The notes: generated from the sequence alone by a model not told the origin. Counted from the stretch's first letter, positions 1 to 11,110 are shown. The stretch: DNA of 64,000 bases from Maratus speciosus (GCA_963932465.1 OZ010786.1:276056411-276120410), one strand, 5' to 3'. Numbers and translations: made by a program.

Positions 1-960
1 AATTTATCGGAAAAGGGGAAGGAAAACCAGACAAATATGCTTGCTAAAAGGGAGCCTGTCTAAACCGGAAACTGGTTATCACTCCCTATCGGTGCCAAAA
101 TGATTCTTTAAATTTGCATTCCAATTCAAAATAGTTACTTTTTGACACATTAACGAACTCATTTTTATTCTCAAGCATATTAGCTAGAATCGAATAGAAT
201 TTCTCCTTTTTCGCTAAAGGCAAATGTTTGATAATTTTCGTAATTTCGTTCAAATTTTCGTAAATGCGTGCCTAATACTGGGGAATTTCACCATTAATCG
301 AAAACAAAAGAAATTCGCCGAAAAACAGAAGAATAACCGGACACATATACCAGCTAAGTGGGATCCTATCTAAAACGGAAACCGGTTTCCACTCCCTAAT
401 GATTCCAAAATGATTTTTTATGTTTGTACTCAAATCCAAAGATGTTACTTTTTGATTCATTAAAAAACTCGATTTTATTCTCAGGTGCATTTTATCCAAA
501 AAGGTAAGGATAACAGCATAAACATACCAGCTAAGAGAGAAACTGTCTAAAAAAGAATTGGTCTTTGGTCCCTAGCGATTGAAACATGACTCTTCGTTGT
601 CTGTACCCAAATCCAAAGTAGCACCTTTCTAACTCATTTTTATCCTCAGGTGCATTAGCACTAGAATCGATTTGCATTTTCACACTTTCGATAAAAGTAG
701 AAGGTTTGATAGAGGAAAAGTTCCTAAATGTTGAATGCGTGTCTAATTCTGTGGAATTTTCTGGTTAGTCAAAAGAAAAAGAGCTTTATCAAAAAATAGG
801 AGGATAACTAGACAAACCAGCTATGACGGAATCTGTCTAAAACGGAATTGATTTCCAGTCCCTAAATGGGCCTCTAACATGACTGTTGCACATGTGTACC
901 TAAATCCAAAGTAGCACATTTGTGAGACATTCATGAACTCATTAGAATCCAACAGCATTT
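1..960. repeat. Diverged tandem array, ~300-bp unit
   Basis: A block of the form 'gctaag..gga.cctgtcta' followed by 'cggaa.ctggtt' recurs near 43, 353, 531 and 821, and once more near 2910. Spacing is about 300 bp, with one shortened unit of about 178 bp. Each unit carries the same following text (a calm run of 'ccaaatccaaagtagcac' type sequence, then 'attaacgaactcatttt'). Open frames on the minus strand here are by-products of the repeat; I recognise no protein in them. Function unknown. Confidence 0.75.
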
Positions 961-1084
961 TTCCTCTTTTCGGTAAAGGCAAACGATTTAATACAGATAA
1001 AAGTTCCCCTAAATGTCTAATGCTGTAGAATTTCAACATTGATCGAACACAAAAGAGCTTTATCGAGAAATTGAACCAGACCGG

Positions 1085-1214
1085 TCTCAACTGTGTCCAA
1101 TGGCTAATTCCTAAATCGTTAGTCACAGACATATATTTCCAATTACAAAAATGTTTTAAATCAGGTAAAGAAATATTTGGATCAATAAAAACATTTCTTA
1201 AAAAAATACGAAAT
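1085..1214 (-). repeat. Arm of a 130-bp inverted repeat with a shared open frame
   Basis: The reverse complement of this stretch matches 2749-2887 with scattered substitutions and one small indel. Both copies keep the same reading frame open over about 30 codons, with residues of the type SLPDLKHFCNW and GISHWT. The shared frame suggests a duplicated fragment of coding sequence, perhaps an exon or a transposon protein. I do not recognise the protein. Confidence 0.6.
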
Positions 1215-1439
1215 CTGGATACATAAGGAATTGGCAATAAAGTTGGAGCACATTTTTTGCTGCAAAGTGGGGATCCTTCACAAATTTAGTCGAAATATAA
1301 TTTCGTCAGATATATTAAAAAATGGTTGAGAGTAAAATTAACATTGCAATATAAATTTGAAATCTTTAATCATTCTGACATAGTAATGCAAAATATACAA
1401 TTTGTAATAAACATTTAAGAAGAAAGAAAAAACAGAATT

Positions 1440-2445
1440 TTTGTTAAATAAAATGATGCTAAATTAACAGCCTCAATTCTTTACAAAATGATACGTATTT
1501 TAAAATATTATTAGATTACACTAGCCTGCAAAAGTTGCGTTATGCCATGTTTTTTAGCTTTTTATAATTGATTATTATGTATTCTGTACCGCTGAATCGA
1601 AATTGACCTTCATTTTTAACCATCACATCAGGATTTTTTGCAAGTTGCAAATTTCAAAATTAAAAAGTTCAAAGTTAAAATTGAATCTCCTCCCCCATCT
1701 CATCGGACCACTCAGCTGTTTAGCTGTAAGAATCCCAGGATAAGCAAAAATATCGAATAAAATAAAATAAAATAAAATAAAATAAAATAAAATAATAAAA
1801 AAAAAGTTTTACATATGTTTTATAGTATGAGATTTTCTCTATATTTTAATTTACACATTCACGATTTGCAAAAAAATTCTAACGTGATGGTTAAAAATGA
1901 AAGTCATTTTCAGATTAAGTGCTAAAAAGTACGTAAAAATCAATTATCAAAAATGAAAAAACACAACTATCTCCTCTATTTTATGGTAACCGATTTTTGT
2001 TATTCTTTAAATTTGACAATTTATTATTTGCGAAATATCCTGACATGATGGTTAAAAATTAAGGTAATTTTCGTACTCAGTGCTAAAAAATACATAAAAG
2101 TTAAAAAACCCAACAATCGCACTCTTTTATTATCTAATCTAAAACTTTTTCTTAAACTTCTTGGCGGTAATCCATCCAAAATTTTATGTGTTATCCTGTA
2201 AAATAAGTATATAAATGGTGACCACCGAAAATCATAATAATATTAGATTGTTATCGGATTTGCGCCAGTATGTAAAATGTAATCTCGATCGTATATTTGA
2301 AAGTGAGTTAAAGTTCGAATTTTGAACTGAAAAAACATTTTTTTTTAAATTTACAAAAATAACATAATTTTTGTTAAAAGAAATCATAAAAGAAACAGTC
2401 TCAAATCCTGACAAAATAAATCGTATGTTATTTTAGCCAACCTGA
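1440..2445. repeat. Cluster of ~100-bp direct and inverted repeats
   Basis: A ~100-bp unit containing 'gatggttaaaaatgaa' lies forward near 1861-1960 and 2017-2107, and inverted near 1542-1650. A second pair of direct repeats, containing 'cagcctcaattctttac' and 'cagtctcaaatcctgac', lies near 1440-1530 and 2352-2440. The whole cluster sits between the two inverted arms at 1085-1214 and 2749-2887, so all of it may be the interior of one decayed foldback element. No gene seen. Confidence 0.55.
1756..1800. repeat. (aaaat)n microsatellite
   Basis: About eight uninterrupted copies of a five-base A-rich motif followed by an A-run. Confidence 0.9.
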
Positions 2446-2748
2446 AGCTTAATACATGTTAACTTAATCGTAATACTTGTACGATATTTTTCAAAGCGCA
2501 GATACACAACTAAGCAGAACTAAGATCTTCGAATACTTTAAGCACTTGGTATGTGACCCCTCAAAGCCAAGCCGAACTCATTTGTTTTCTGAGTAGAAAA
2601 GTGGCATAAGTCATGCATTTTTAAAGTTTCATAACTCGCTCAATTTTAGTGTTATATGAATGAGACTTTTTTTGTTTTACTTGTCAGAGTAATAGGAAAA
2701 TTTTACTAACTATAACTTATAGGGCCGGGAAACCGTATAAAAATTTAA

Positions 2749-2887
2749 ATTTCGTAACTTTTAAAGAAATGTTTTTTGACCCAAATCGCTTTTAAAATAT
2801 TTCTTTACCTGATTTAAAACATTTTTGTAATTGGAACTATATGTCTATGACTAACGGTTTAGGAATTAGCCATTGGACACCGTTGAA
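2749..2887 (+). repeat. Second arm of the 130-bp inverted repeat
   Basis: Inverted partner of 1085-1214. Read on the plus strand it keeps an open frame with DLKHFCNWNYMSMTNGLGIS-type residues (about 30 codons), matching the partner's frame at most positions. Confidence 0.6.
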
Positions 2888-2904
2888 ACCGAACACCTTG
2901 TATA

Positions 2905-3225
2905 TTTGCTAAGAGTGAACCTGTCTAACACGGAATTGGTTCCAATCTCTAGCAATAGCCTATGAAGTTTAATTAAATTCTGTGCATTAGTTTTTGAAAT
3001 ATAGCAGCATTACCTGTTGGGCTATTTGCACAACAAACAAATCAACACCCATTTATATCTAGGTCTAACTGAATATGAAGTATTATTAAATTTCGTGCAT
3101 TACTTCTTGAGATAGAGCGTTATCAATATTTTTGTCACATAAAAGGCAGATATTTTCTAAAAACTGACATATTTTTCATGAATCCAATACTTTCTTCTTG
3201 TAAAGATAAAAGAAAGTAAAAATGG
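2905..3225 (+). repeat. Rep-E, partial copy
   Basis: It contains two units of the type 'aactgaatatgaag.attattaaatt.cgtgcatta.ttcttgagatagagc' and closes with 'ccaatactttcttcttgtaaag' and 'aaagaaagtaaaa'. The same interior units and the same closing hairpin-like end occur at 14687-15725, and the same end at 32104-33010. The 5' part is missing or replaced by the array unit near 2910. Confidence 0.65.
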
Positions 3226-3515
3226 AAAATACCCCATACAAATTGAATTAAACTCCTTTCAAATTAAGTATATGTAACAAAATCACATGCCGCCTAATCT
3301 ATATCCTTCTTTGAGGAATTATGACTTAAACTAAAAATGCAGTAAGTGTCAATCTGACTGTGAAAGCTAAATAACTATCCAAAGAACTTCTAATTCATAA
3401 GAAAGGGATCTACTACTGTTTTTCCAGCGGGGATTTACATCACATTCATTTCAGTGATTTCCCTTCTTTACGCTAGAAGTTCCTAGCCAGCCCAGACTAC
3501 GTAATCATGACGTAG
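3226..3515. other. Unassigned A+T-rich sequence
   Basis: No repeat partner, open frame or RNA gene recognised in this stretch. Confidence 0.5.
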
Positions 3516-3539
3516 ATGGAATATTCTTATTCATTTCTC

Positions 3540-3840
3540 TCTCTCTCGCACCTCGACCACCTTCTCGATGCAAACTTTTCGTTTACCTTGACCTCGAGAT
3601 ACCTCTCCTCGATGAAAACTTCTCGCTTACACCTCGAGATATCTCTTCTTGATGCAACCTTCTCACTTTCCTCGAGATACCTCTTCTCGGTTCTAACTTA
3701 GGTCGAGAATGAGAAATCAATTTTTTTCCATTCTCGACATGTTACTCTCGATGATTGTCAAGAAAACAGCTCTCGTTCTCGGTCAAGAAGGGGCGAGAAG
3801 AGATATCGAGGGGAGAGCTGGAAAGAGAAATAGGTATGAC
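3540..3840. repeat. Short CTCGAGATACCTC tandem repeat with inverted tail
   Basis: About four copies of a ~39-bp unit built on 'cctcgagatacctcttctcg' lie in 3545-3700. From about 3730 the same words appear in inverted orientation ('cgagaagagatatcgagg'), so the block can fold on itself. The open frame across it is only the repeat translated. Confidence 0.7.
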
Positions 3841-3939
3841 AATGAGCAGTGGAATGAAAATGATGGAGCCTTCCGATAAATATTATGTATTAAATTAAAA
3901 AAAATCAAAGACAGAGATTGGTGAGTTTCGGGGGGCGCA

Positions 3940-5303
3940 AGAGTGGACCCATGCGGGAGGGGGGGGGGATTTTCAAATTTTTACCGAACACGTCATGTGA
4001 TACATCATCGGAAATCTCTTTGACAACCCTTTCATATTATGAACCTTTCTCCCACCCACAGTTGAGTTTCAGGATGCGGGAGGAGGGGGTGTGCGAGGAC
4101 AACATTTTAAAACTGCAGCGTTATCTAGAACAGTTACCATTTAAATGGGTTTTTTGTCGGAAGCCTCTCAGAAAAATAATATTTATTAAATATAAAAATA
4201 TTAAAATAAGAGTTGGGGAATTCCGGAAGTATTCAAGGGGCGTGAAAGTTGTCCCACATGGGTACAATTTTCAATCTTTTATGAAACCCCTCATATATCT
4301 TCGGAAATCTCTCTGACCACTCTTTCATATTATGAACCTTTCTTCCCTCGAAATTGAATTTTGGAGGGGGGAGGGGAGGGGCGAACAAATTTTTAAAACC
4401 GTAGCGTTTTCTATAATAAATACCATTTTAGATGTGGATTTTTCTATGGAGTCTTCCGGTAATTATTATTTATTAAACATAAAAATTTTGAAAGTGGGGG
4501 CTGCGTGAATTCCGGGGCGAAAGAGTAGACCCACTAGGGAGAGCGGTCGAGAAAGCAATTTTCAAACATTTTTTGAACCCGTCATGTGATATATCATTGG
4601 ATAGCTCTCGGATAATTCTTTCATATTATGAGACTTTCGTCTCCCCTTTCAATTTTGCTCCCACTGCGTGAGGGTAGTTTTCAAACTTTTTTGCATTTTC
4701 ATCATTTTAGATCGGATTTCTTTTACGGAGCCATCCGGCAAATATTATTTATAATATATGATATTTCAAAAAGTGGGATTGTATTCCGTGACAGTTGTCC
4801 CCTTGGGGGACCACTTTCCTAGCTTTTACCGACACTCCTCATGTGATATATCCTTAGAAAATCCACTTAATCATATTAAGCACCTACCGTGCCCCTTTCC
4901 CCACTTTGCCATTTTTTAAAATTTTGCTGACACTCCTCATGTTACTTATTGGAAAGGCCTGTGACCACCTATTCATGTTATGCACTTCCCTCCCTTTACC
5001 CCCACAGGGGTACTTTTCTAAATTTAGCTAAAACCCCTCATGTGACATATCGTTGGAAAGGTCTGTGACTACTTATTGATATTATGCAACTTCGGTGTCT
5101 GCCCCCCCCCACTTTGCCCCCGTGGGGATATTTTTCTATATTTAGCCAAGACCCCTCATGTGACATATTGTTGGAAAGGCCTCTGATCACTTACTCATGT
5201 TATGCACCTCCCGCGATCCTCCTCATCCAACTTTGTCCCACGGAGGGCATTTTTATAAATTTAGCAGGGACCTTTCATGTGACTTTTCTAAATTTACTCG
5301 AGA
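3940..5303 (+). repeat. Tandem array around 'cccctcatgtgacatat' (left part)
   Basis: Units contain 'cccctcatgtgacatat' then 'ggaaaggcctgtgacca.tt' then 'catgttatgcacctcc'. They recur near 3980, 4270, 4575, 4830, 4925, 5036, 5153 and 5268. Older units on the left are spaced about 250-300 bp; those on the right about 110-120 bp. Each ends in a C-rich or G-rich run. The array resumes at 10771 after the BEL element. Confidence 0.8.
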
Positions 5304-5308
5304 CCCCT
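5304..5308. repeat. BEL target-site duplication (left), CCCCT
   Basis: CCCCT lies directly before the left LTR and again directly after the right LTR (10771-10775). Removing the element rebuilds 'gacccctcatgtgac', which is the normal array unit, so the duplication is confirmed by its context. Confidence 0.92.
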
Positions 5309-5514
5309 TATTTATTGTTGAAAACTGAGACCATAAGTCCCGTAAGAGGGCTTCGCGAATTCTCCTGGATTAAAAAAAAGTAAAGTGAACGGAATAGAGA
5401 ATAATGTTGTTGTGAAGTAAGATGGCGACCACAGTGTTCGCTCATCGTATTGTGATTTAAATAAATAGTGATACAGTCCAACAAATAGTTGCGTTTAATG
5501 AGTAAAGTTTAATA
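5309..5514 (+). repeat. BEL 5' LTR
   Basis: It aligns base for base with 10565-10770. It begins TA (TG in the other copy) and ends TA (CA in the other), so both terminal dinucleotides have mutated. An AATAAA signal lies near 5457. Length is 206 bp, short but within the BEL range. Confidence 0.93.
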
Positions 5515-5519
5515 TTTTG

Positions 5520-5539
5520 TGGTCGTACGAGTGTGAGGG
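5520..5539 (+). promoter_or_regulatory. Candidate BEL primer-binding site
   Basis: A sequence starting TGGTCGTACGAGTG lies five bases inside the 5' LTR, where a tRNA-primed minus strand would begin. TGG is the complement of a tRNA CCA end. I cannot name the tRNA. Confidence 0.5.
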
Positions 5540-5746
5540 ATCCCTATGGATATGTAGTTCCTTTCGCCAAATATGTCATGTTCATAAAAATTTAGCTTCG
5601 AACATTTGTGTCTATGTTTTGTGAACATTATTAAAAAGAAATTAAGTGTTGTTGATATCGGCCTTGGATACGATGAAAAAGGAGTAAGTTCTGACCTCTT
5701 TATTGCTTGATTATAATTAGTATTTGTTCTGCTATATTATTTAAAT

Positions 5747-6905
5747 ATGGAATCTATTTTAAAAGAAAAAAAAATATTGAAATCCAACGTAACTAAGGCT
5801 ACAAATGAGCTCACGAATAAAAGTGGTTTGGATAAATTTGAGTTGGAACGTTACGAGAAAAAATCGTCTGCGTTCGAAAAAGAATCTGCAGAGATATTTA
5901 GGAAAAAAAATTCAACTTTGTGACGATAAAGATGATGATAAATATATATCTGAACAGCAATCTATTCAAGAGAATATAGACAAAATATATTTAATTGTAA
6001 AAAGAAAATTATGCGAGTTAGCTCCAGTATTAACGAAACGCGAAGGAAGTGTTAGCAAAACAATCCGCTTGCCTAAATTAAATCTTCCAACATTTAGTGG
6101 GCAATTACATGAGTGGTTATCATTTAGAGACATTTTTATTTATAGTATTCATAATAATTCAGATTTATCAGCTTCGCTAAAACTTTCTTATTTGAAATTA
6201 TCACTACATGCTGATCCTTTAAGGATCATCCAGTCGATACCGATTACTGATGCTAATTATGCGATAGCATGGAATCTTTTAGAAGATAGATTTTCGAATA
6301 AACGAGATCAAGTATTTGTACATTTGAAGCGTTTTATATCTTTTCCCTGCATTCAAATTGACAATCCGTCTTCTATTTTAAAATTAGTGGACAAAGTAAC
6401 TGAATGCATTAGGTCATTAGAAGTTCTCGAGCAAAAAGTAGAGGGATTTTCAGACACCATATTTGCATACGTGTTAATTCTGAAATTAGATTCTTCTTGT
6501 AAGCTATGGCGGAAACAAGAATCCAAAAAGGATGAATTGCCGAAAATCTCAGAGTTGATTTCCTTTCTAAAAAATCATGCTAGAACTTTGGAAGCTTCTA
6601 AAACAAACATTAACACCGTCAGTCAAAAAAGGCAAGCAAAAGAAAAGGCGGCATCGTTTTACACTAGTGCGAAGAATTCAAGTGCATTTGCTGCAAAAAT
6701 GATTCACATTCATTATTTAGATGCAATGTATTTCAGAAGATGTCTGTCAATGACCGAATTAAATTCGTAAAAAGAAACAAAATATGTTTCAACTGTTTAT
6801 CAAATTCAAACCATTCTGCGAGAAACTGTACATATAATTATTCGTGCAGGTATTGCTCTAAACGTCATTCATCTCTCTTTCACATACAAAGAGAAAAAAT
6901 AAATA
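5747..6905 (+). pseudogene. gag: BEL gag, two frameshifts
   Basis: Encodes the capsid-like structural protein that packages element RNA. The likely start is ATG at 5747, whose frame runs to a TGA at 5921. An A-run at 5902-5910 then shifts the frame, and the frame opening at 5805 carries on to 6770. That frame holds the DUF1759-type core (LPKLNLPTFSG, then LHEWLSFRDIF, then WNLLEDRF). A second A-run near 6694 shifts again, and the third frame carries a CX2CX5HX4C knuckle (ICFNCL...NC) followed by CX2CX3HX4H, the paired zinc motif of Pao gags. Both shifts sit at A-runs, as expected of ordinary decay. The protein fuses onward to the protease. The family call is sure; the exact boundary with pol is approximate. 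Confidence 0.88.
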
Positions 6906-6959
6906 ATTCTCCACCAGTGGAGTTCAGTCAGCAGTCAGGAGGGTCAGATATGATTGCGA

Positions 6960-7732
6960 ATTCATCTGCTCCCACCCAGGGTGAAAAATACAGCTTAAAT
7001 CCCGAAACTAAGTGTTTTGAAAATAGGAACAGTGATTTCGTAAGCACTTCTGTAAATAATTCATGTCAAAGGAGAAAAATCACTATTTTATCTACTGCCT
7101 TGATTAATAAAGAGAATGTGTCTGGTGAATTTATACTTGCACGTGCATTAATAGGTGTCGGCTCAAATTACTCATATATTTCTGATAACTTTGCAAAATT
7201 ATTAGGAATTAGAAGGGAAAAATTTAATGTTTCTATTTCATGTTTGAATGATTCTCAAATAAGTGTGAAATGGAAAATTAGGGCCACTGTTTCGAATAAG
7301 GCTGATCATAAGAGAACAATAGATTTTTTTATTGCTCCAAAAATAACAAACTTTATACCAGGGCCTTATTTTAGATTTCCATTTTCCGAGCTGCCTAAAG
7401 ATGTGAGATTGGCAGATCCAAAATTAAATGAACCTAATAAAATAAATGTTTTGTTAGGGACTGAATGTTTCTATGAATTATTGCGAACTGGTCAAATTCG
7501 TTTAAGAAGTTCTAACGTCATTTTGCAGAATACCGTATTTGGGTACGTGGTGGGAGGTTGCTTCTCTGATTCGAATACTGATAATAATGATAATTACTGT
7601 GGATTAATTTGCAATGTAGAAGAAGAATTAAGCAAATTTTTCGATTTAGAATCGATTGGAATTATGGATGATCCTTACTGTAATGATGAAGATAAGGCAT
7701 TGGAAATTTTTTACAGAAACAGATTCCTGTAA
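6960..7732 (+). pseudogene. pol: BEL aspartic protease, catalytic Asp lost
   Basis: A DUF1758-type retropepsin that would cut the gag-pol polyprotein. It lies in the same open frame as the zinc knuckles. Family landmarks: an active-site loop near 7145-7165 followed by YISDNFAKLLGI, a hydrophobic middle, then NVLLGTECFYELL and FGYVVGGC near the C-terminus, like the LIGAD..W.LL and LGWVLSG motifs of the family. The loop that should read hydrophobic-D-S-G-S reads L-I-G-V-G-S: the catalytic Asp codon is GGT at 7154-7156. The frame ends at a TAA at 7730, just before the RYEVAL motif that starts the RT region in a shifted frame. Confidence 0.85.
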
Positions 7733-7733
7733 A

Positions 7734-8775
7734 GGTAATCGCTACGAAGTAGCCCTTCATGGAAAAAGGATTGGATAAATTTGAACGACAACTATGAAGT
7801 CTTTGAGAAATGATTTAAGTATTTAATTAATAAAATGCCAAAGGATGATAATTTGTTTTCTCAGTATAAAGTGATTTTGAAAAAATATCTTGATTATGAT
7901 ATTGTTGAAAAAGTGTTAGATTCAACTAGACCAGACAGACCCATATTCTATTTGCCACATCGAGCAGTTTTTAGAAAAGACAGTGTCACCACGAAAACAC
8001 GCATTGTGTTTGATGCAAGTTCTCACAATGTAGGTCAACTTTCTTTAAACGATTGTCTGTGGCCTGGTATCAATTTAAATCCTAGTATTTTCACTTGCTC
8101 GTTAATTTTAGATTGAATAAGATAGGAAGTTTAGCGGATGTGGAGAAAGCATTTCTCCAAATTTCGTTATCAGAAAAGGACAGAGATGCTGTCAGATTTC
8201 TCTTTGTGGAAGTTACCGAAGATCTGTCAAATAAAGTGTCTGATAATTTGAAAATTCAAGTGTATCGTTTTAAACGTTTACTTTTTGGACTAAATGCTAG
8301 CCCATTTCTCCTAGCTGCCACAATAAAAGAGCATAAACGAAAATTTAAGGATCAATATCCAGAAACTTTTGAAATCCTCAATACTTGTCTTTATGTCGAT
8401 GATCTGGTGAGTGGTACCGATAATATTGAAGAAGCTTTTAAGATTTCATATGAGGCTGAGATAATCATGAATCAAGCTAGTTTCAATTTGAGGAAATGGT
8501 TAAAAAATGACAAATCGTTAGTAGAACGATGGAAGAAAGAAGGGTTCGAGATTTATCCATTTGATCAAAATCATAGAATTATAAATTCATTGAAAGTATT
8601 AGGAATATCGTGGGATGTTAAACAAGATTCTATTTGCATAGACATTTCGAGTTTAATAGAATTTTTGAAGAATAAGAAAAACACTAAGCGGTTTGTTTTA
8701 CAGACTTCTGGAAGAATTTATGACCCTACTGGTATTCTATCTCCATTTACTATAAGACTTAAATGTCTTTTCTAA
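7734..8775 (+). pseudogene. pol: BEL reverse transcriptase, frameshifted
   Basis: The RT that would copy element RNA into DNA. The region opens with RYEVAL at about 7740, the usual start of Pao RTs, then passes stops at about 7779, 7811 and 7823. The frame from 7835 to 8116 holds YLPHRAVFRKDS, TKTRIVFDAS and LNDCLWPG. A frameshift near 8095-8110 leads into the frame that runs to 8775: LADVEKAFLQI (motif A, with Asp), FKRLLFGLNASPF, and the catalytic YVDD at 8392-8403 in LYVDDLVSG. Thumb-like sequence ends with GRIYDPTGILSPF, another Pao hallmark. Catalytic residues are intact although the frame is not. Confidence 0.92.
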
Positions 8776-8816
8776 GATTTATGGATCCACAAGCTGTCTT
8801 GGGATACTGAGCTCTC

Positions 8817-9340
8817 CATTGGCATTGCAAAAAATGGACACACTGGTGTTCAGAACTCTCTAAATTAAATCAAATTAAAATCCCTAGATTTGTTTTCCTG
8901 TCATCTGATACAAACAATGATGAAATTCACTGCTTTTCTGATGCAAGTCAAAAGGCTTACGGTGCTGTTGTTTATTTGAAAGTACAAGTTTACGACCAAG
9001 CTTCTGTTAGTTTCATAGCATCTAAAACTACAGTTGCCCCTGTAAAGAGAATAACTTTGCCTCGCCTAGAGTTGATTGGTGCTTTACTCTCAGCTCGCCT
9101 AGGATCAGAAATTAAAAAGGTAATTAATTGATCGTAAAAATACTTCTAAAATCTATCATTGGATAGATTCAAAAATAGCTTTATTCTGGATTAAGCGATC
9201 CAGCAGAAAATGAAAGTCCTTCGATGCCAATCGTGTGGATGAAATCCAAAGATTAACTCAACCAGAAACATGATTTCATTGTGCAGGTAAAGACAACCCA
9301 GCAGATCTTCTTTCACGAGGTATAACTGCGGACTCCCTGG
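8817..9340 (+). pseudogene. pol: BEL RNase H / Peptidase_A17 region
   Basis: It degrades the RNA strand during reverse transcription. An open frame without ATG runs from about 8817 to a TGA at 9129, with IHCFSDASQKAYGAVVYL, SKTTVAP and LPRLELIGALLSARL, which are classic Pao motifs. Beyond the stop, further frames hold YHWIDSKIALFWI, a stop near 9210, and then NPADLLSRG near 9298-9325. The DSK and NPADLLSRG positions are those of the family. At least two stops and one shift interrupt the region. Confidence 0.88.
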
Positions 9341-10412
9341 TGAACAATTCCAAGTGGTTTACAGGCCCCGAATTTTTTATGGATCCAGAATTTTCCCCAA
9401 GTTATTTGCAATCATCTTTTTCTGAAAGTGACTTACTAACTGAAAGTGAAAGTCAAAACCATTTAAGTGAAATGAAATGTTCCGAAAGGAAAAATAACTG
9501 TGAAACGACTTTATTTCTAGCCACCGAGAATTTATCCTTTTTTGATAACTTTTTTGATCTTAGTAATGACTATTATAAACTTTTACATATTTTTTCCTTT
9601 GTTCGCAGATTTATGTACAATTGTAGAAAATCTGATAAAAGAAAGGGTCACTTGATTTTTGAAGAAGTCAAGGAAGCTGAAACATTTTTATTAGAGTATC
9701 ACAAAAATGTTTATGTAGTAAAAAGGCTGTGACAGGTAATCTTAATATTTTAAATCCCTTTGTAGATGATAAGGGAATCTTACGTGTTGGCGGAAGGCTC
9801 AACAAAGCTTCTGTATCTTACGAGCAGAAACATCCGGCTCTTTTGCCAAAAAATTCTAAATTAAGTGAGATTTATTTTACTGCTATGCATAAGCGTCTTT
9901 TCATGTTGGTCCCCAAGGACTCTTGAATTCTGTTAAATTAAAATTTTGGCCTCTAGGGGGTAGAAATTTGGCAAGAAAAAAGGGTGCTATCTTGTGTTAT
10001 TTGTTTTAAGGTAAAACCTACTCCATGCTGTCAGCTAATGGGTGAATTACCTTATGAAAGAATTAATGAGTCACCAGTGTTTAATTGTACCGGATTAGAT
10101 CTATGTGGTCCATTTTATGTACCCTATAAAAATAAGCGCAAGAGTTCATTGAACAAAATATTTATTTGTGTTTGTATATGTTTTGTAACTCGAGCCATTC
10201 TTCTTGAGCTTCTCTCAGATTTAACCTCAGATGCTCTAATTGCCACTCTTAAGCGTTTTATGGCTAGACGTGGAAAATGTTCTAAGGTTTTTACGGATAA
10301 TGCTAGGAATTTCGTAAGGGCAAATTCCAAACTGAAAAAGTTTTACAAAATGATAAATTTTCCAGAGAAAATTAAAAAAAAAAATTTAATTATGAAGAGT
10401 TTGAAACTATAG
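9340..10412 (+). pseudogene. pol: BEL integrase, truncated before the catalytic Glu
   Basis: It would insert the cDNA into the genome. A linker domain (9340-9728) leads, through a frameshift at 9720-9729, into LNPFVDDKGILRVGGRL and HPALLP...AMHKRL, the N-terminal zinc-binding region. A further shift near 9926-9984 leads into CVICFKVK...MGELPYERI, then TGLDLCGPFYVP (first catalytic Asp) and FTDNARNFV (second catalytic Asp), with TRAILLELLSDLTSDA between. The frame then runs into an A-run and stops at 10410. The PHFGGLWE-type motif bearing the third catalytic acid, and the C-terminal DUF5641-type domain, are absent, so about 1 kb appears to be deleted. Confidence 0.9.
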
Positions 10413-10564
10413 TTATTAAATTATTGTAAGCTTTAAATTTTTAATTGTTTTGTTGTATATATCTGTTTGCGGTGTAATTTTTTATTGTAATTGTAATACG
10501 TAAGTTTATTTTATTGTAAAAATTCTGAGATTTTGAAATTTGTATATTTCAGTCCGGGCGAGAA
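10413..10564 (+). other. BEL 3' untranslated stretch with candidate polypurine tract
   Basis: A+T-rich, no frame. The purine-rich 'gggcgagaa' directly before the 3' LTR is a possible plus-strand primer site. Confidence 0.45.
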
Positions 10565-10770
10565 TGTTTATTGTTGAAAACTGAGACATTAAGTCTCGTA
10601 AGAGGGGTCGCGAATTCACCTGGATTGAAAAAAAAATGAAGTGAACGAAATAGAGAATAATGTTGTTCTGAAGTAAGATGGCGATCAGAGTGTTCGCCCA
10701 TCGTATTGTGATTTAAATAAATAGTGATACAGTCCAACAAATAGTTGTGTTTAATGAGTAAAGTTTAACA
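10565..10770 (+). repeat. BEL 3' LTR
   Basis: 206 bp, matching 5309-5514; it keeps the canonical TG start and CA end that the left copy has lost. Confidence 0.93.
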
Positions 10771-11110
10771 CCCCTCATGTGACATATCGTTGGAAAGGTC
10801 TGTAACTACTTATTGATGTTATGCACCTCCGGTGTACGCCCCTCCACTTTGCCCACACGGGGGTACTGTTCTAAATTTAGCCGAGACCGTTCATGTGACA
10901 TATTGTCGGAAAGGCCTGCGACCACTTGCGACTCATGTTATGCACCTCCAGCGCCGCTCCCTCCACTTTGTCCCCACGGGGAGGGCAATTTTATAAATTC
11001 AGATCGAGATCCCTCATGTGACATGCGACATATACTTGGAAATTCCTAAAGCCCTGTGACGACTTATTCATATTATGGAGCTGATGCGCTCCTCCCCTCA
11101 CTTTGACCCC
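10771..11110 (+). repeat. Tandem array around 'cccctcatgtgacatat' (right part)
   Basis: Starts with the second CCCCT target duplication (10771-10775). Units recur near 10771, 10888 and 11010 and carry the same 'ggaaaggcctg.gaccact' and 'tgttatgcacctcc' words as the left part. Confidence 0.82.

Larger units (their letters stand above)
5309..10770 (+). mobile_element. BEL/Pao LTR retrotransposon, defective
   Basis: A 5.46-kb element with 206-bp LTRs at both ends, a 5-bp target duplication, and a gag-pol order typical of BEL/Pao: DUF1759-type gag, double zinc knuckle, DUF1758-type protease, RT with YVDD, Pao RNase H, integrase. It is broken by at least four frameshifts and several stops, has lost the protease aspartate, and stops before the third integrase catalytic residue. 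The LTRs differ at roughly fifteen positions by eye, so it is an old insertion. It cannot move by itself. Confidence 0.95.

Noticed and set aside
821..1237. 138-codon minus-strand frame as a gene
   Set aside because: It spans two different repeat types (the 300-bp array and the inverted arm) and has no recognisable domain. Only the arm part has a conserved frame.
10124..10330. Minus-strand frame opposite the BEL integrase
   Set aside because: Shadow of the integrase core.
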